The translations under genes were made by a program, and so were the position numbers. 18,380 nt of DNA. Source: an uncultured Solirubrobacteraceae bacterium. Lineage in GTDB: Bacteria > Actinomycetota > Thermoleophilia > Solirubrobacterales > Solirubrobacteraceae. Shown piece by piece: positions 8,444-15,371 of the stretch. The stretch lies in contig CADCVT010000283.1 of assembly GCA_902806215.1 (NCBI GenBank), positions 1-18,380 on the forward strand, in the 5' to 3' direction. The stretch's first letter is position 1, and each line of letters begins with the position of its first letter. Below the pieces are notes generated by a model. The model saw nothing but the letters and a program-made list of their open reading frames with translations. It was not told the origin of the DNA and made no database searches.

Positions 8444-9595
8444 GTGATTCGGGCTACGGAGGCGGAGCGAGAGCGCGTCAACGCGCTGTTCGCCGAGCTG
8501 TGCTCGATCGCCAGCCCGTCTCGCCGTGAGCGGGCGTGCGCGGATCGCGTGATCGCCGAGCTGCGGGACATCGGCCTGGAGGTCGAGGAGGACGACGCCG
8601 GCGCGGCGATCGGCGGGGACACGGGGAACCTGCTCGCGCGGATCCCCGGGCCCGCGGGCGCGCCGTCGATCCTCCTGTGTGCGCACCTCGACACCGTAGG
8701 GCACGGCGACACCCCAATTGAGCCGGTCGTCGTCGACGAGGGCTGGGAGAACGCCAACCACGCGATCCTCGGTGCCGACAACAAGGCCGCCGTCGCCGTC
8801 ATGCTCGCCGTCGCACGCCATGCGGTCGAGCAGGGGACGCCCGTGGGCATCGAGCTGCTGTTCACGCCCGGCGAGGAGGAGGCGCTGGCCGGCGCGAAGG
8901 AGCTCGACGCGACCAAGCTGCGGTCGACGTACGGCTACGTGTTCGATCACGCGACGCCGATCGGCGAGATCATCACGGCGTCGCCGACGTACTTCCGGCT
9001 CGAGGTCGAGTTCCACGGCCAGGCCGCCCACGCGGGCATCCGCCCTGAAGCCGGGCGCAGCGCGATCGTTGCGGCGGCCCGGGCGATCGGCAACCTCGGG
9101 CTCGGACGGCTCGACCACGAGACGACGGCGAACGTCGGCACGATCGAGGGCGGGCCCGGAGGGACGAACGTCGTGCCGGACCGGTGCCGCTTCCTCGCCG
9201 AGGCGCGCAGCCTCGACGCGCGCAAGGCCGAGCGGACCGTCGCGGAGATGATCGACCGCATCCAGGACGCCGCGAACGACCCGGTCTGCGACGTCGACGT
9301 GGACGTCGACGTCGCCAAGCTCTTCGACGGCTTCCGCCAGCCGCCGGACACACCGCAGATCCGCGTCGCCGAGCGGGCGCTGCGCCGCGCGGGCTACACG
9401 CCGAGCCACGTCGCGACCGGCGGCGGTTCGGACGCCAACGCGCTGGAGGCCGCCGGGTTCCCCTGCACGAACCTCGCCAACGGCACCGAGCGCGCGCACG
9501 AGCCGACCGAGCGCGTTGCCGTCGCCGCGCTGGAGGGCATGCTCGAGGTGACCCTGGCCCTGATCGAGGAAGCCGCCGATGATCACCGACCCTGA
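8444..9595 (+). CDS. M20-family metallopeptidase, peptidase T-like
   Basis: Predicted cytosolic di-zinc exopeptidase (peptidase T/M20B-like) releasing amino acids from short peptides, 383 aa. Metal and catalytic residues are all in place: HLD at 81-83 in CAHLDTVG, Asp112 in LGADNKAA, the Glu pair 144-145 in TPGEEEALAGAKEL, Asp168 in YVFDHA, and a late His in GTERAHEPTE. The insert at about 180-295 is the M20 dimerisation (lid) domain; at its far edge lie four consecutive Asp-Val pairs (bases 9290-9313). The start is set by AGGAGG. The gene overlaps the following NUDIX gene by 17 nt, implying joint translation. Exact substrate is unknown. A peptidase T name is plausible, but other M20 members such as tripeptidases share these motifs. 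Confidence 0.93.
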   Translation: MIRATEAERERVNALFAELCSIASPSRRERACADRVIAELRDIGLEVEEDDAGAAIGGDTGNLLARIPGPAGAPSILLCAHLDTVGHGDTPIEPVVVDEGWENANHAILGADNKAAVAVMLAVARHAVEQGTPVGIELLFTPGEEEALAGAKELDATKLRSTYGYVFDHATPIGEIITASPTYFRLEVEFHGQAAHAGIRPEAGRSAIVAAARAIGNLGLGRLDHETTANVGTIEGGPGGTNVVPDRCRFLAEARSLDARKAERTVAEMIDRIQDAANDPVCDVDVDVDVAKLFDGFRQPPDTPQIRVAERALRRAGYTPSHVATGGGSDANALEAAGFPCTNLANGTERAHEPTERVAVAALEGMLEVTLALIEEAADDHRP

Positions 9596-10112
9596 CGACC
9601 AGACCACCATCCACGACGGCCCGCGCTTCAAGGTGCTCAAGGGGACGTTCGGCGACAAGCAGCGCGAGTGGGTCGAGGCGCCCGACGCGGTCGCGGTCGT
9701 CGCGTACGACGACCAGCAGGTCTACCTCGTCCGCCAGCCGCGCGAGGCGATCGGCCGTGACGACGTCCTCGAGATCCCGGCCGGGATCATGGACGTCGAG
9801 GGCGAGTCGCCGCTCGAGACCGGCAAGCGCGAGCTCGAGGAGGAGATCGGCATGCAGGCCGACGACTGGCTGCACGCGACGACGTTCTTCTCGACATCGG
9901 GCTTCACCGACGAGCAGGTCCACGTCTTCCTGGCGACCGGGCTGCGCAAGGTCGCCGAGCCCGACGTCGAGGGCGAGGAGGGCATCGAGCTCGTCACCTG
10001 GCCCATCGACCAGATCGACGGGCTCATCGACGGCAACGCCGACGCGAAGACCCTCGTCGGCCTGCTTTGGCTGCGCCGCGCACAGCTCAACGGCGGCACC
10101 GCCGGCACGTAG
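9579..10112 (+). CDS. NUDIX hydrolase, ADP-ribose pyrophosphatase type
   Basis: Predicted to hydrolyse ADP-ribose or a similar nucleoside diphosphate sugar to AMP plus the sugar phosphate, clearing reactive ADP-ribose; cytosolic. The product is 177 aa. The NUDIX box runs from Gly69 to Met92: G, six residues, E76, seven residues, then RELEEEIGM with the metal-binding Glu cluster 85-89. The canonical box has five residues in the first gap; six, as here (GIMDVEGE), is common among ADP-ribose pyrophosphatases. The preceding EIPAG also fits. A GAGGA SD (9566-9570) lies 8 nt before the ATG, inside the M20 peptidase gene. The M. tuberculosis counterpart by position is Rv1700, between pyrG and xerD. 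Confidence 0.93.
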   Translation: MITDPDDQTTIHDGPRFKVLKGTFGDKQREWVEAPDAVAVVAYDDQQVYLVRQPREAIGRDDVLEIPAGIMDVEGESPLETGKRELEEEIGMQADDWLHATTFFSTSGFTDEQVHVFLATGLRKVAEPDVEGEEGIELVTWPIDQIDGLIDGNADAKTLVGLLWLRRAQLNGGTAGT

Positions 10113-10217
10113 AGCGTTGTGCTCGCCGCCGGCGGCGGGCGCGTCCTCGTCGCCGGCGCCGGCTTCCCGGAGCCGCCGCTGCGCGCGTCGCTCGGGACGG
10201 TCGCGCTGAACGAGTCG

Positions 10218-10246
10218 TTGCAGCGCGAGGAGCGGGGCTTCATAAC
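10218..10246 (+). promoter_or_regulatory. candidate sigma-70 promoter for xerD
   Basis: TTGCAG (10218-10223) and CATAAC (10241-10246) are separated by exactly 17 bp; the -10 matches consensus at 4 of 6 positions, the -35 at 3 of 6. It would start transcription about 10 nt before the xerD ATG. The 149-bp gap 10113-10261 otherwise shows only a palindrome, CGCCGCC/GGCGGCG near 10124, and a GAGG SD at 10253-10256. Confidence 0.35.
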
Positions 10247-10261
10247 GCGAACGAGGCCGCC

Positions 10262-11203
10262 ATGGCCACCGTCGCGCCGAACACGACCCCGTTCGCCCAT
10301 CACGTCCTCGACTTCCTCGCCTACCTCGAGTTCGAGCGCGGGCTGTCCCGCAACACGCTGGAGGCCTACCGGTCCGACCTGCTGCAGTTCGGCGCCTACC
10401 TCGAGCGCGGCGGCATCGAGGTGCTCGACGCCGAGCACTCCGACCTGACCGGCTTCCTCGACGAGCTCGCCGCCGGCAGCGACGCCCGGCCGCCCGTCGC
10501 GCCGGCGACGCTGCAGCGCAAGGCCGCGTGCCTGCGCTCCTTCTACCGCCATCTGCGTCGCGAGAACCTGCTCGACCGCGACCCGACTGCCGACCTCCGC
10601 GCGCCGCGCAAGAGCCAGCGGCTGCCGCACGTCCTCGCGCGCGGCGAGGTGCAGAAGCTCCTCTCGACGCCGAAGGGCACCGACCCGTCCGCGCTGCGCG
10701 ACCGGGCGCTGCTCGAGCTCATGTACGCGTGCGGCCTGCGCGCGTCCGAGGCGATCGACCTCGCGGTGTCGGACATCGACCTCGAGCACGGCGTCCTGCG
10801 AGCGCGGGGTAAGGGCTCGAAGGAGCGTCTCGTGCCGGTCGGGCGTGAGGCGGTCAACGCCGTGGCCGCGTACGTCCAGCGCGGTCGGCCGGCGCTCGTC
10901 GGCCTGCGCGAGGAGCGCCACCTCTTCGTCAACCACCGCGGCGGCGGGCTGACCCGCCAGGGCCTCTACAAGATCGTCCAGCGCCACGCGCGCACGGCGG
11001 GGCTCGAAGGGAAGATGAGCCCGCACACGCTGCGCCACACGTTCGCGACGCATCTGCTCGCCGGCGGCTGCGACCTGCGCTCGGTGCAGGAGATGCTCGG
11101 CCACGCCGACGTGGCGACGACCCAGATCTACACGCACGTCTCGGCGGAGAAGCTCAAGGATGTGTACTTCCAAGCCCATCCGCGGGCGTCGATCCCGCGC
11201 TGA
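10262..11203 (+). CDS. xerD: tyrosine recombinase XerD
   Basis: Site-specific recombinase that, with XerC, resolves chromosome dimers at dif during segregation. The product is 313 aa. An N-terminal SAM-like core-binding domain (about 10-105, with LSRNTLEAYRSDL) precedes the catalytic domain. The active residues are all present: Arg160 in CGLRASE, Lys184 in GKGSKERL, His255 and Arg258 in SPHTLRHT, His281 in LGHADV and nucleophile Tyr290 in TQIYTHV. The ATG follows a GAGG SD at 5 nt. The C-terminus reads AHPRASIPR; AHPRA is the usual XerD ending, and the last codons plus the stop lie within copy 1 of a 53-bp tandem repeat. Position after pyrG-NUDIX matches M. tuberculosis Rv1701. No integrated element is nearby, so this is a housekeeping Xer rather than a phage integrase. 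Confidence 0.95.
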   Translation: MATVAPNTTPFAHHVLDFLAYLEFERGLSRNTLEAYRSDLLQFGAYLERGGIEVLDAEHSDLTGFLDELAAGSDARPPVAPATLQRKAACLRSFYRHLRRENLLDRDPTADLRAPRKSQRLPHVLARGEVQKLLSTPKGTDPSALRDRALLELMYACGLRASEAIDLAVSDIDLEHGVLRARGKGSKERLVPVGREAVNAVAAYVQRGRPALVGLREERHLFVNHRGGGLTRQGLYKIVQRHARTAGLEGKMSPHTLRHTFATHLLAGGCDLRSVQEMLGHADVATTQIYTHVSAEKLKDVYFQAHPRASIPR

Positions 11204-11309
11204 GGAGCGCCGCGAGGCGGATGGGCCCCCATCCGCGGGCGTCGATCCCGCGCTGAGGAGCGCCGCGAGGCGGATGGGCCCCCATCCGCGGGCGTCGATC
11301 CCGCGCTGA
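11175..11309 (+). repeat. 53-bp tandem repeat, about 2.5 copies, overlapping the xerD 3' end
   Basis: Copies at 11175-11227 and 11228-11280 appear identical; the first 29 bases recur at 11281-11309. Each unit opens with CCCATCCGC and ends with GCGGATGGG plus CC, a perfect 9-bp inverted pair. Between them lie CGGG/CCCG (loop CGTCGAT) and GCGCT/AGCGC (loop GAGG), so each RNA unit could fold as a three-way junction. Adjacent arms across a copy boundary can also pair. The xerD stop lies inside copy 1 (11201-11203). The structure would serve as a terminator between xerD and the lipoprotein gene. Confidence 0.9.
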
Positions 11310-11354
11310 CGGCGCCGGCGACCGCCGTCACGGGCGGCTGCCAAGATCCTCGCC

Positions 11355-11924
11355 GTGCGCCGCCCCGCCCTAGCGATCCTCGCTGCTACGTCCGCCGTGC
11401 TCGCATCGACCGGATGCGGGCGCGAACGGCTCCCGGCGCCCGACGTCGAGGAGCCCGTCGTGACGCGGGCGCTGGCGGAACGAGAGTTCCCGCGGGCGGG
11501 CCTGCGCCTGTCGCTCCCCGTCCCCTGGAGCGACGCCCGCGGGCAGCCCCCGCTCGTCGTGCAGTCGACCTCGGGCACCGCGGCGATGGCCGTCTGGCGC
11601 TACCCGCGCAGCGAGCCGCTGCCCGACGACGACGCTGAGCTCGACACTGCGCGCGAGGCGCTGCTGCGTGCCGTGCGTGAACGCGACACGGACTACCGCG
11701 AGATCTCGACCCGGCGCATCGAGGTCGACGGGGAGCCCGCGCTCGAGCTCGTGGGCGACCAGCGCATCGCGGGCAAGCCGCGTCGGGTCCGCTCGACCCA
11801 CGTCTTCGCGCACGGCGGTGAGGTCGTCGTCGACCAGTACGCCGAGCAGGCGGACTTCGCGCGGCTCGACGAGGCGGTCTTCCAGCCGTTCGTCCGCGCG
11901 GTGCGCCTCAGGGCGCCGCGGTGA
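11355..11924 (+). CDS. putative lipoprotein of unknown function
   Basis: A 189-aa protein with a bacterial export signal: RR at 2-3, a hydrophobic core (ALAILAATSAVLA) and a lipobox-like STGC with Cys21 as the potential lipidation site. The -3 residue is Ser rather than Leu, so the lipobox is weak. The mature part (about 168 aa) is soluble and charged. Its beta-rich end (VDGEPALELVGDQRI, then STHVFAHGGEVVVDQY) vaguely recalls PsbP/DUF1795-type surface lipoproteins, but I cannot assign a family. The GTG start gives the only full signal peptide; no clear SD is present. The stop overlaps the deoB GTG by 4 nt, so it is translationally coupled to a nucleoside-catabolism enzyme with no obvious functional link. 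Confidence 0.75.
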   Translation: MRRPALAILAATSAVLASTGCGRERLPAPDVEEPVVTRALAEREFPRAGLRLSLPVPWSDARGQPPLVVQSTSGTAAMAVWRYPRSEPLPDDDAELDTAREALLRAVRERDTDYREISTRRIEVDGEPALELVGDQRIAGKPRRVRSTHVFAHGGEVVVDQYAEQADFARLDEAVFQPFVRAVRLRAPR

Positions 11925-13078
11925 GGCGCCGGGTCTTCGTCGTCGTGCTCGACGCCTGCGGGGTCGGCGCGCTGCCCGATGCTGCCGACTACGGCGACGC
12001 CGGAACGAACACGCTCGGGCACCTCGCCGAGCGCGTCGGTGGACTCGACCTCCCGTGCCTCGAGGCCCTGGGGCTCGGCTGCGTGACCGCGATCGCCGGC
12101 GTCCCGCCGGCCGAGGCGCCCGCCGCCGTCCATGGGCGACTGCACCCCGTCGGCCCGGGCAAGGACTCGACGAGCGGCCACTGGGAGCTCATGGGCGTGG
12201 TGCCGCCGGGCGCGCCGCCGACCTACCCCGACGGGTTCCCGCCGGACGTCGTCGCGACGCTCGAGCAGCTCGCCGGAGGCCCGCTGCTGTGCAACCGCCC
12301 GTACAACGGCATCACCGCGATCGAGCACTTCGGCGGCGAGCACCTGCGGAGCGGGCGGCCGATCCTCTACACCTCGCAGGACTCCGTGCTTCAGGTGGCC
12401 GCGCACGACGCGGTCCTGCCCGAGCCGGAGCTCCACGCGCTGTGCGCGCAGATCCGCGCCGCGATGACGCCGCCGCACGCCGTCGGCCGCGTGATCGCTC
12501 GGCCGTTCACGGGGGAGGCCGGGGCCTTTCGGCGCACCGGCGGGCGCAAGGACTTCGCGGTGCCGCCACCGGCGACGAGCCACCTCGACGTGCTGCGCAA
12601 GCGCGGCGTTCCCGTGCACGCGGTCGGGAAGGTCGGCGATCTCTTCGCCGGGCGGGGGATCGACCGCCAGCACGCCGGTGCGACGAACGCCGACGCGGTC
12701 GCGAACGTCGACCGGCTCTTCGACGAGATGGGCAGCGGGTTCGTGTTCGCGAACCTCATCGAGACCGACCAGGTCTACGGCCACCGCAAGGACCGCGAGG
12801 GGTTTCACCGCGCGCTGCGCGAGGCCGACGCGGCGATCGCGTCCTGGCGACGAGGGCTGCGCGACGGCGACCTGCTCGTGATCACGGCGGACCACGGCGT
12901 CGACATGGACGCCGAGCACACCGACCACACGCGCGAGTACGCGTTCCTCCTCGCACTCGGACCCGGCGTCGTCCCCCGCCGCCACGACGGCCCCCTGGCC
13001 GACGTGGGAGCGACCGCGGTCCGCTGGCTGACCGGCAAGGACGCGCCGGGACTGCCGGGCACGCCCTTCACGACCTGA
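11921..13078 (+). CDS. deoB: phosphopentomutase
   Basis: Interconverts (deoxy)ribose 1-phosphate and 5-phosphate in nucleoside salvage; alkaline-phosphatase superfamily, two Mn ions, cytosolic. The product is 385 aa against 394 in Bacillus cereus. Metal ligands aligned to the B. cereus enzyme are all present: Asp11 in LDACGVG, Asp283 and His288 in ETDQVYGHR, Asp324-His325 in ITADHG and His336 in TDHTRE. The phosphorylated residue, Thr85 in B. cereus (GKDTMTGHWE), aligns with Ser83 here (GKDSTSGHWE), a conservative but notable change. The cap domain (about 95-215) has the usual YTSQDSVLQVAAH. GTG start in a GTGA overlap with the lipoprotein gene. Immediately downstream lies a palindromic repeat array. 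Confidence 0.96.
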   Translation: MRRRVFVVVLDACGVGALPDAADYGDAGTNTLGHLAERVGGLDLPCLEALGLGCVTAIAGVPPAEAPAAVHGRLHPVGPGKDSTSGHWELMGVVPPGAPPTYPDGFPPDVVATLEQLAGGPLLCNRPYNGITAIEHFGGEHLRSGRPILYTSQDSVLQVAAHDAVLPEPELHALCAQIRAAMTPPHAVGRVIARPFTGEAGAFRRTGGRKDFAVPPPATSHLDVLRKRGVPVHAVGKVGDLFAGRGIDRQHAGATNADAVANVDRLFDEMGSGFVFANLIETDQVYGHRKDREGFHRALREADAAIASWRRGLRDGDLLVITADHGVDMDAEHTDHTREYAFLLALGPGVVPRRHDGPLADVGATAVRWLTGKDAPGLPGTPFTT

Positions 13079-13080
13079 GG

Positions 13081-13216
13081 GGGGACAGTCCCCGCACAAG
13101 CGGCACTTCGTGCGGGGACAGTCCCCGCACAAGCGGCACTTCGTGCGGGGACAGTCCCCGCACAAGCGGGACTTCGTGTGGGGACAGTCCCCGCACAAGG
13201 TCCGGGGACTGTCCCC
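13081..13216 (+). repeat. 33-bp palindromic direct-repeat array filling the deoB-mutM gap
   Basis: Units start at 13081, 13114 and 13147 (33 bp each; the third has two changes), with a partial fourth at 13180-13199 and a closing inverted copy GGGGACTGTCCCC at 13204-13216. Each unit starts GGGGACAGTCCCCGCAC, then AAGCGG, then CACTTCGTGC. Across unit boundaries GTGCGGGGAC-A-GTCCCCGCAC forms a 21-bp near-perfect palindrome. The same arms can pair the other way around a 12-nt loop. Copies are directly adjacent without spacers. The array begins 2 nt after the deoB stop and ends 14 nt before the mutM start. It looks like a REP/BIME-type element; the class is inference. Confidence 0.92.
13180..13216 (+). 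terminator. 14-bp stem hairpin at the end of the repeat array
   Basis: GGGGACAGTCCCCG (13180-13193) pairs perfectly with CGGGGACTGTCCCC (13203-13216) around CACAAGGTC, and TTATCTT follows directly. This is the most terminator-like structure in the window. It would end transcription from deoB just before mutM. Confidence 0.65.
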
Positions 13217-13217
13217 T

Positions 13218-13223
13218 TATCTT
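13218..13223 (+). promoter_or_regulatory. candidate -10 box for mutM
   Basis: TATCTT fits the actinobacterial TANNNT -10 pattern and ends 7 nt before the mutM GTG, the spacing expected for a leaderless transcript. No -35 box is recognisable; that region is occupied by the closing palindrome of the repeat array. Confidence 0.4.
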
Positions 13224-13230
13224 GGGTTGC

Positions 13231-14073
13231 GTGCCCGAGCTTCCCGAGGTCGAGACGATCCGTCGCCATCTCGCCCCGATGATGGAGGGGCGTGAGCTCG
13301 CTCGGCTGCGCATCGACGACGCGCGGTGGAGCGTGCCGATCGCCCCCGAGGAGGTCGCCGCAGCAGTCGAGGGGCGGAGGATCGAGCGGCTCGGCCGGCG
13401 CGGGAAGTACCTCGAGCTCGCGCTGAAGGGCGAGGTGCACCTGATGCTCCACCTGCGGATGACCGGGACGCTGCTCTACGACCCGGAGCCGGACGCCCGG
13501 TACGTTCGCGTCGCGTTCGAGCTGAGCGACGGCCACCGAGTGCTGTTCTGCGACCCGCGCCGGTTCGGGACGGGCGAGCTTGCGCTGGGCGACGAGGCCC
13601 GCGACGCGTTCTTCGCCGCGCGCCTCGGCGTCGAGCCGCTCGGCGACGAGTTCACCGTCGACCACCTTCGGACGCTGGCGCGCAGGAGCCGCGCGCCGAT
13701 CAAGGCGTTCCTGCTCGACCAGACGAAGATCGCCGGGGTCGGGAACATCTACGCCGACGAGGCGCTGTTCCGTTCGCGGATCCACCCGCTGCGCCGCACG
13801 AGCACGCTGAAGGCCGGGCAGCTCGAGGAGCTGCGCGACGCCGTCGTCGCGACCCTCGAGAAGGGCATCGACCACGGCGGCTCGACGATCGACGACTTCC
13901 GCCACCCCGACGGCATCTCGGGGAGCTTCCAGAACGAGTTCCTCGTGCACACCCGCCGAGGCGAGGCCTGCGTGCGATGCGGGGGAGAGATCGTCAAGTT
14001 CGTCGCGGCCGGTCGCGGGACGTACGCGTGCGAGCGCTGCCAGCCGCGCCCGCGGGTGCGGCGGCACGCGTGA
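13231..14073 (+). CDS. mutM: formamidopyrimidine-DNA glycosylase (MutM/Fpg)
   Basis: Removes 8-oxoguanine and formamidopyrimidines from DNA and nicks the backbone by beta,delta-elimination. The product is 280 aa (E. coli 269). After Met removal the N-terminus is PELPEVE: Pro2 is the Schiff-base nucleophile and Glu3 the acid. Lys59 in RRGKYLEL, HLRMTG (74-79) with the intercalating Met77, and DPRRFG (108-113) are as expected. The helix-two-turn-helix segment includes DQTKIAGVGNIYADE (163-177). A C-terminal zinc finger has Cys247, 250, 267 and 270 (CX2CX16CX2C), so the protein is complete. Start is the GTG giving the essential Pro2. Preceded by a terminator hairpin and a possible leaderless -10. 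The stop overlaps the M28 peptidase GTG by 4 nt. Confidence 0.97.
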   Translation: MPELPEVETIRRHLAPMMEGRELARLRIDDARWSVPIAPEEVAAAVEGRRIERLGRRGKYLELALKGEVHLMLHLRMTGTLLYDPEPDARYVRVAFELSDGHRVLFCDPRRFGTGELALGDEARDAFFAARLGVEPLGDEFTVDHLRTLARRSRAPIKAFLLDQTKIAGVGNIYADEALFRSRIHPLRRTSTLKAGQLEELRDAVVATLEKGIDHGGSTIDDFRHPDGISGSFQNEFLVHTRRGEACVRCGGEIVKFVAAGRGTYACERCQPRPRVRRHA

Positions 14074-15341
14074 AAAGGCCGCTCCGCGCGGCGCTCGCGA
14101 TCGTCGTCGCCGCCGGGGTCGCCGCGACCGTCTGGCTCGCGACGCGCCCGCCCGAGAACCCGATCGGCCCTGCCGGACCGCCGCGGGAGGAGCCCGCGCC
14201 GGAACGCGCGATCCGGGCGGCCGCGATCACCCGCCACCTACGCAGCCTCGAGACCATCGCGCGCAATCACGGCGGCAACCGCGCAGCCGGGACGGAGGGC
14301 GAGCAGCGCACCACGCTCTACATCGCGCAGACGCTGCGCAAGGCCGGCTGGAAGGTGCGAGAGCAGACCGTTCGCTGGCCGTACTTCGAGAACCGCCGCC
14401 GGCCGATCCTCGGCGACCTGACCTACCGCGAGGACTTCGTCGCGGCGGAGTACAGCGGCAGCGACGGCTTCGAGGGGCGCGTCCGGCCGTTCGACAGTCA
14501 GGGCTGCGACGCCGACGCACTGGGCGATCTGGGACCGCGCGACATCGCGGTGGTCGCGCGCGGCACGTGCACGTTCCGCGCGAAGGCGCTGGCTGCCCAG
14601 CGCGCCGGGGCAGGCGCGCTCGTCGTCGTCGACCGCAAGGAGCGCGAGCCCGTGCAGGCGACCCTGGGGGACCCGGCGGGGATCACGATTCCCGTGCTCG
14701 CCGCGACCGGAGAGGCGGCGACGCGCCTGACGGACGGGCCGGGCGACGTCCGGATCCTCGTCGACACGGTGTCCGAGACGCGTGAGACCCGCAACGTGAT
14801 CGCCGAGACCGAGCCCCGCGCCGACGGCGAGGTGGCGATGGCCGGCGCCCACCTCGACTCGGTGGAGGCGGGGCCGGGCATCAACGACAACGGCAGCGGC
14901 GTGGCGGCGCTGCTGGAGATCGCCCGGCGCACGCGCGACGTCCAGGGCCTCCGGCTCGGCTTCTGGACCGCCGAGGAGCTCGGGCTGTTCGGCTCGCGCC
15001 ACTACGTCCGGACCCTGCCGAAGGACGTGCGCGAGAAGATCCGCGCCTACCTCAACCTCGACATGGTCGGGACGCCGAAGGGCAAGGTCGTGGTCTACGA
15101 CACCGACGACGACGTGGAGGAGACGCTTCGTGATGCGACCGCGGAACGCGGCGAGGAAGACCTCGGCGGCGACTCGGACCACGCGCCGTTCGACACCGCG
15201 GGGATCCCGGTCGGCGGGATCTTCACCGGCCTGGACCGCTGCTACCACCGCGCCTGCGACACGATTCAGAACACCGACGCGACGCTTGCGGCCGCGCAGG
15301 CACGCGCCGCGCAGGAAGCGCTGACCGAACTGGCGCGCTGA
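14070..15341 (+). CDS. membrane-anchored or secreted M28 metallopeptidase with PA domain (paralogue 1)
   Basis: Predicted extracytoplasmic zinc aminopeptidase, 423 aa. MKRPLR followed by a hydrophobic stretch (7-24) is a signal peptide or anchor, with a Pro-rich linker to about residue 46. A PA (protease-associated) domain covers roughly 130-235 (GTCTFRAKALAAQRAGAGAL is typical). The M28 domain carries His261 in AHLDSV, bridging Asp273 in GINDNGSG, Glu302-Glu303 in TAEELGLFG, Asp331 in YLNLDMVG and His393 in CYHRACD, so all zinc and catalytic residues are present. Compared with the next gene it lacks about 20 residues between IFTG and DRCYH. GTG start overlaps the mutM stop (GTGA). The gene is followed after 30 nt by its paralogue. 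Family: S. griseus aminopeptidase/aminopeptidase Y group. Confidence 0.93.
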   Translation: MKRPLRAALAIVVAAGVAATVWLATRPPENPIGPAGPPREEPAPERAIRAAAITRHLRSLETIARNHGGNRAAGTEGEQRTTLYIAQTLRKAGWKVREQTVRWPYFENRRRPILGDLTYREDFVAAEYSGSDGFEGRVRPFDSQGCDADALGDLGPRDIAVVARGTCTFRAKALAAQRAGAGALVVVDRKEREPVQATLGDPAGITIPVLAATGEAATRLTDGPGDVRILVDTVSETRETRNVIAETEPRADGEVAMAGAHLDSVEAGPGINDNGSGVAALLEIARRTRDVQGLRLGFWTAEELGLFGSRHYVRTLPKDVREKIRAYLNLDMVGTPKGKVVVYDTDDDVEETLRDATAERGEEDLGGDSDHAPFDTAGIPVGGIFTGLDRCYHRACDTIQNTDATLAAAQARAAQEALTELAR

Positions 15342-15371
15342 GCGATCGCGACCTGCCACGCTCCCCGGCGC

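Noticed and set aside
10119..10448. ORF starting GTG at 10119 before xerD (LAAGGGRVLVAGAGF)
   Set aside because: It has no recognisable family, no SD, and continues as a shadow of xerD. It could be a decayed remnant, but nothing supports that.
10262..11203. Tyrosine recombinase as a sign of an integrated mobile element
   Set aside because: Sequence and gene order match housekeeping XerD; there is no tRNA, attachment-site duplication or phage gene in the window.
11128..11331. Minus-strand ORF across the 53-bp repeats (repeating GSTPADGGP)
   Set aside because: It is a consequence of the tandem repeat, is out of phase with any gene and overlaps the certain end of xerD.
13081..13199. Regularly spaced direct repeats that could suggest a CRISPR array
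   Set aside because: Units are contiguous with no unique spacers, each unit is itself palindromic, and no cas genes are nearby.
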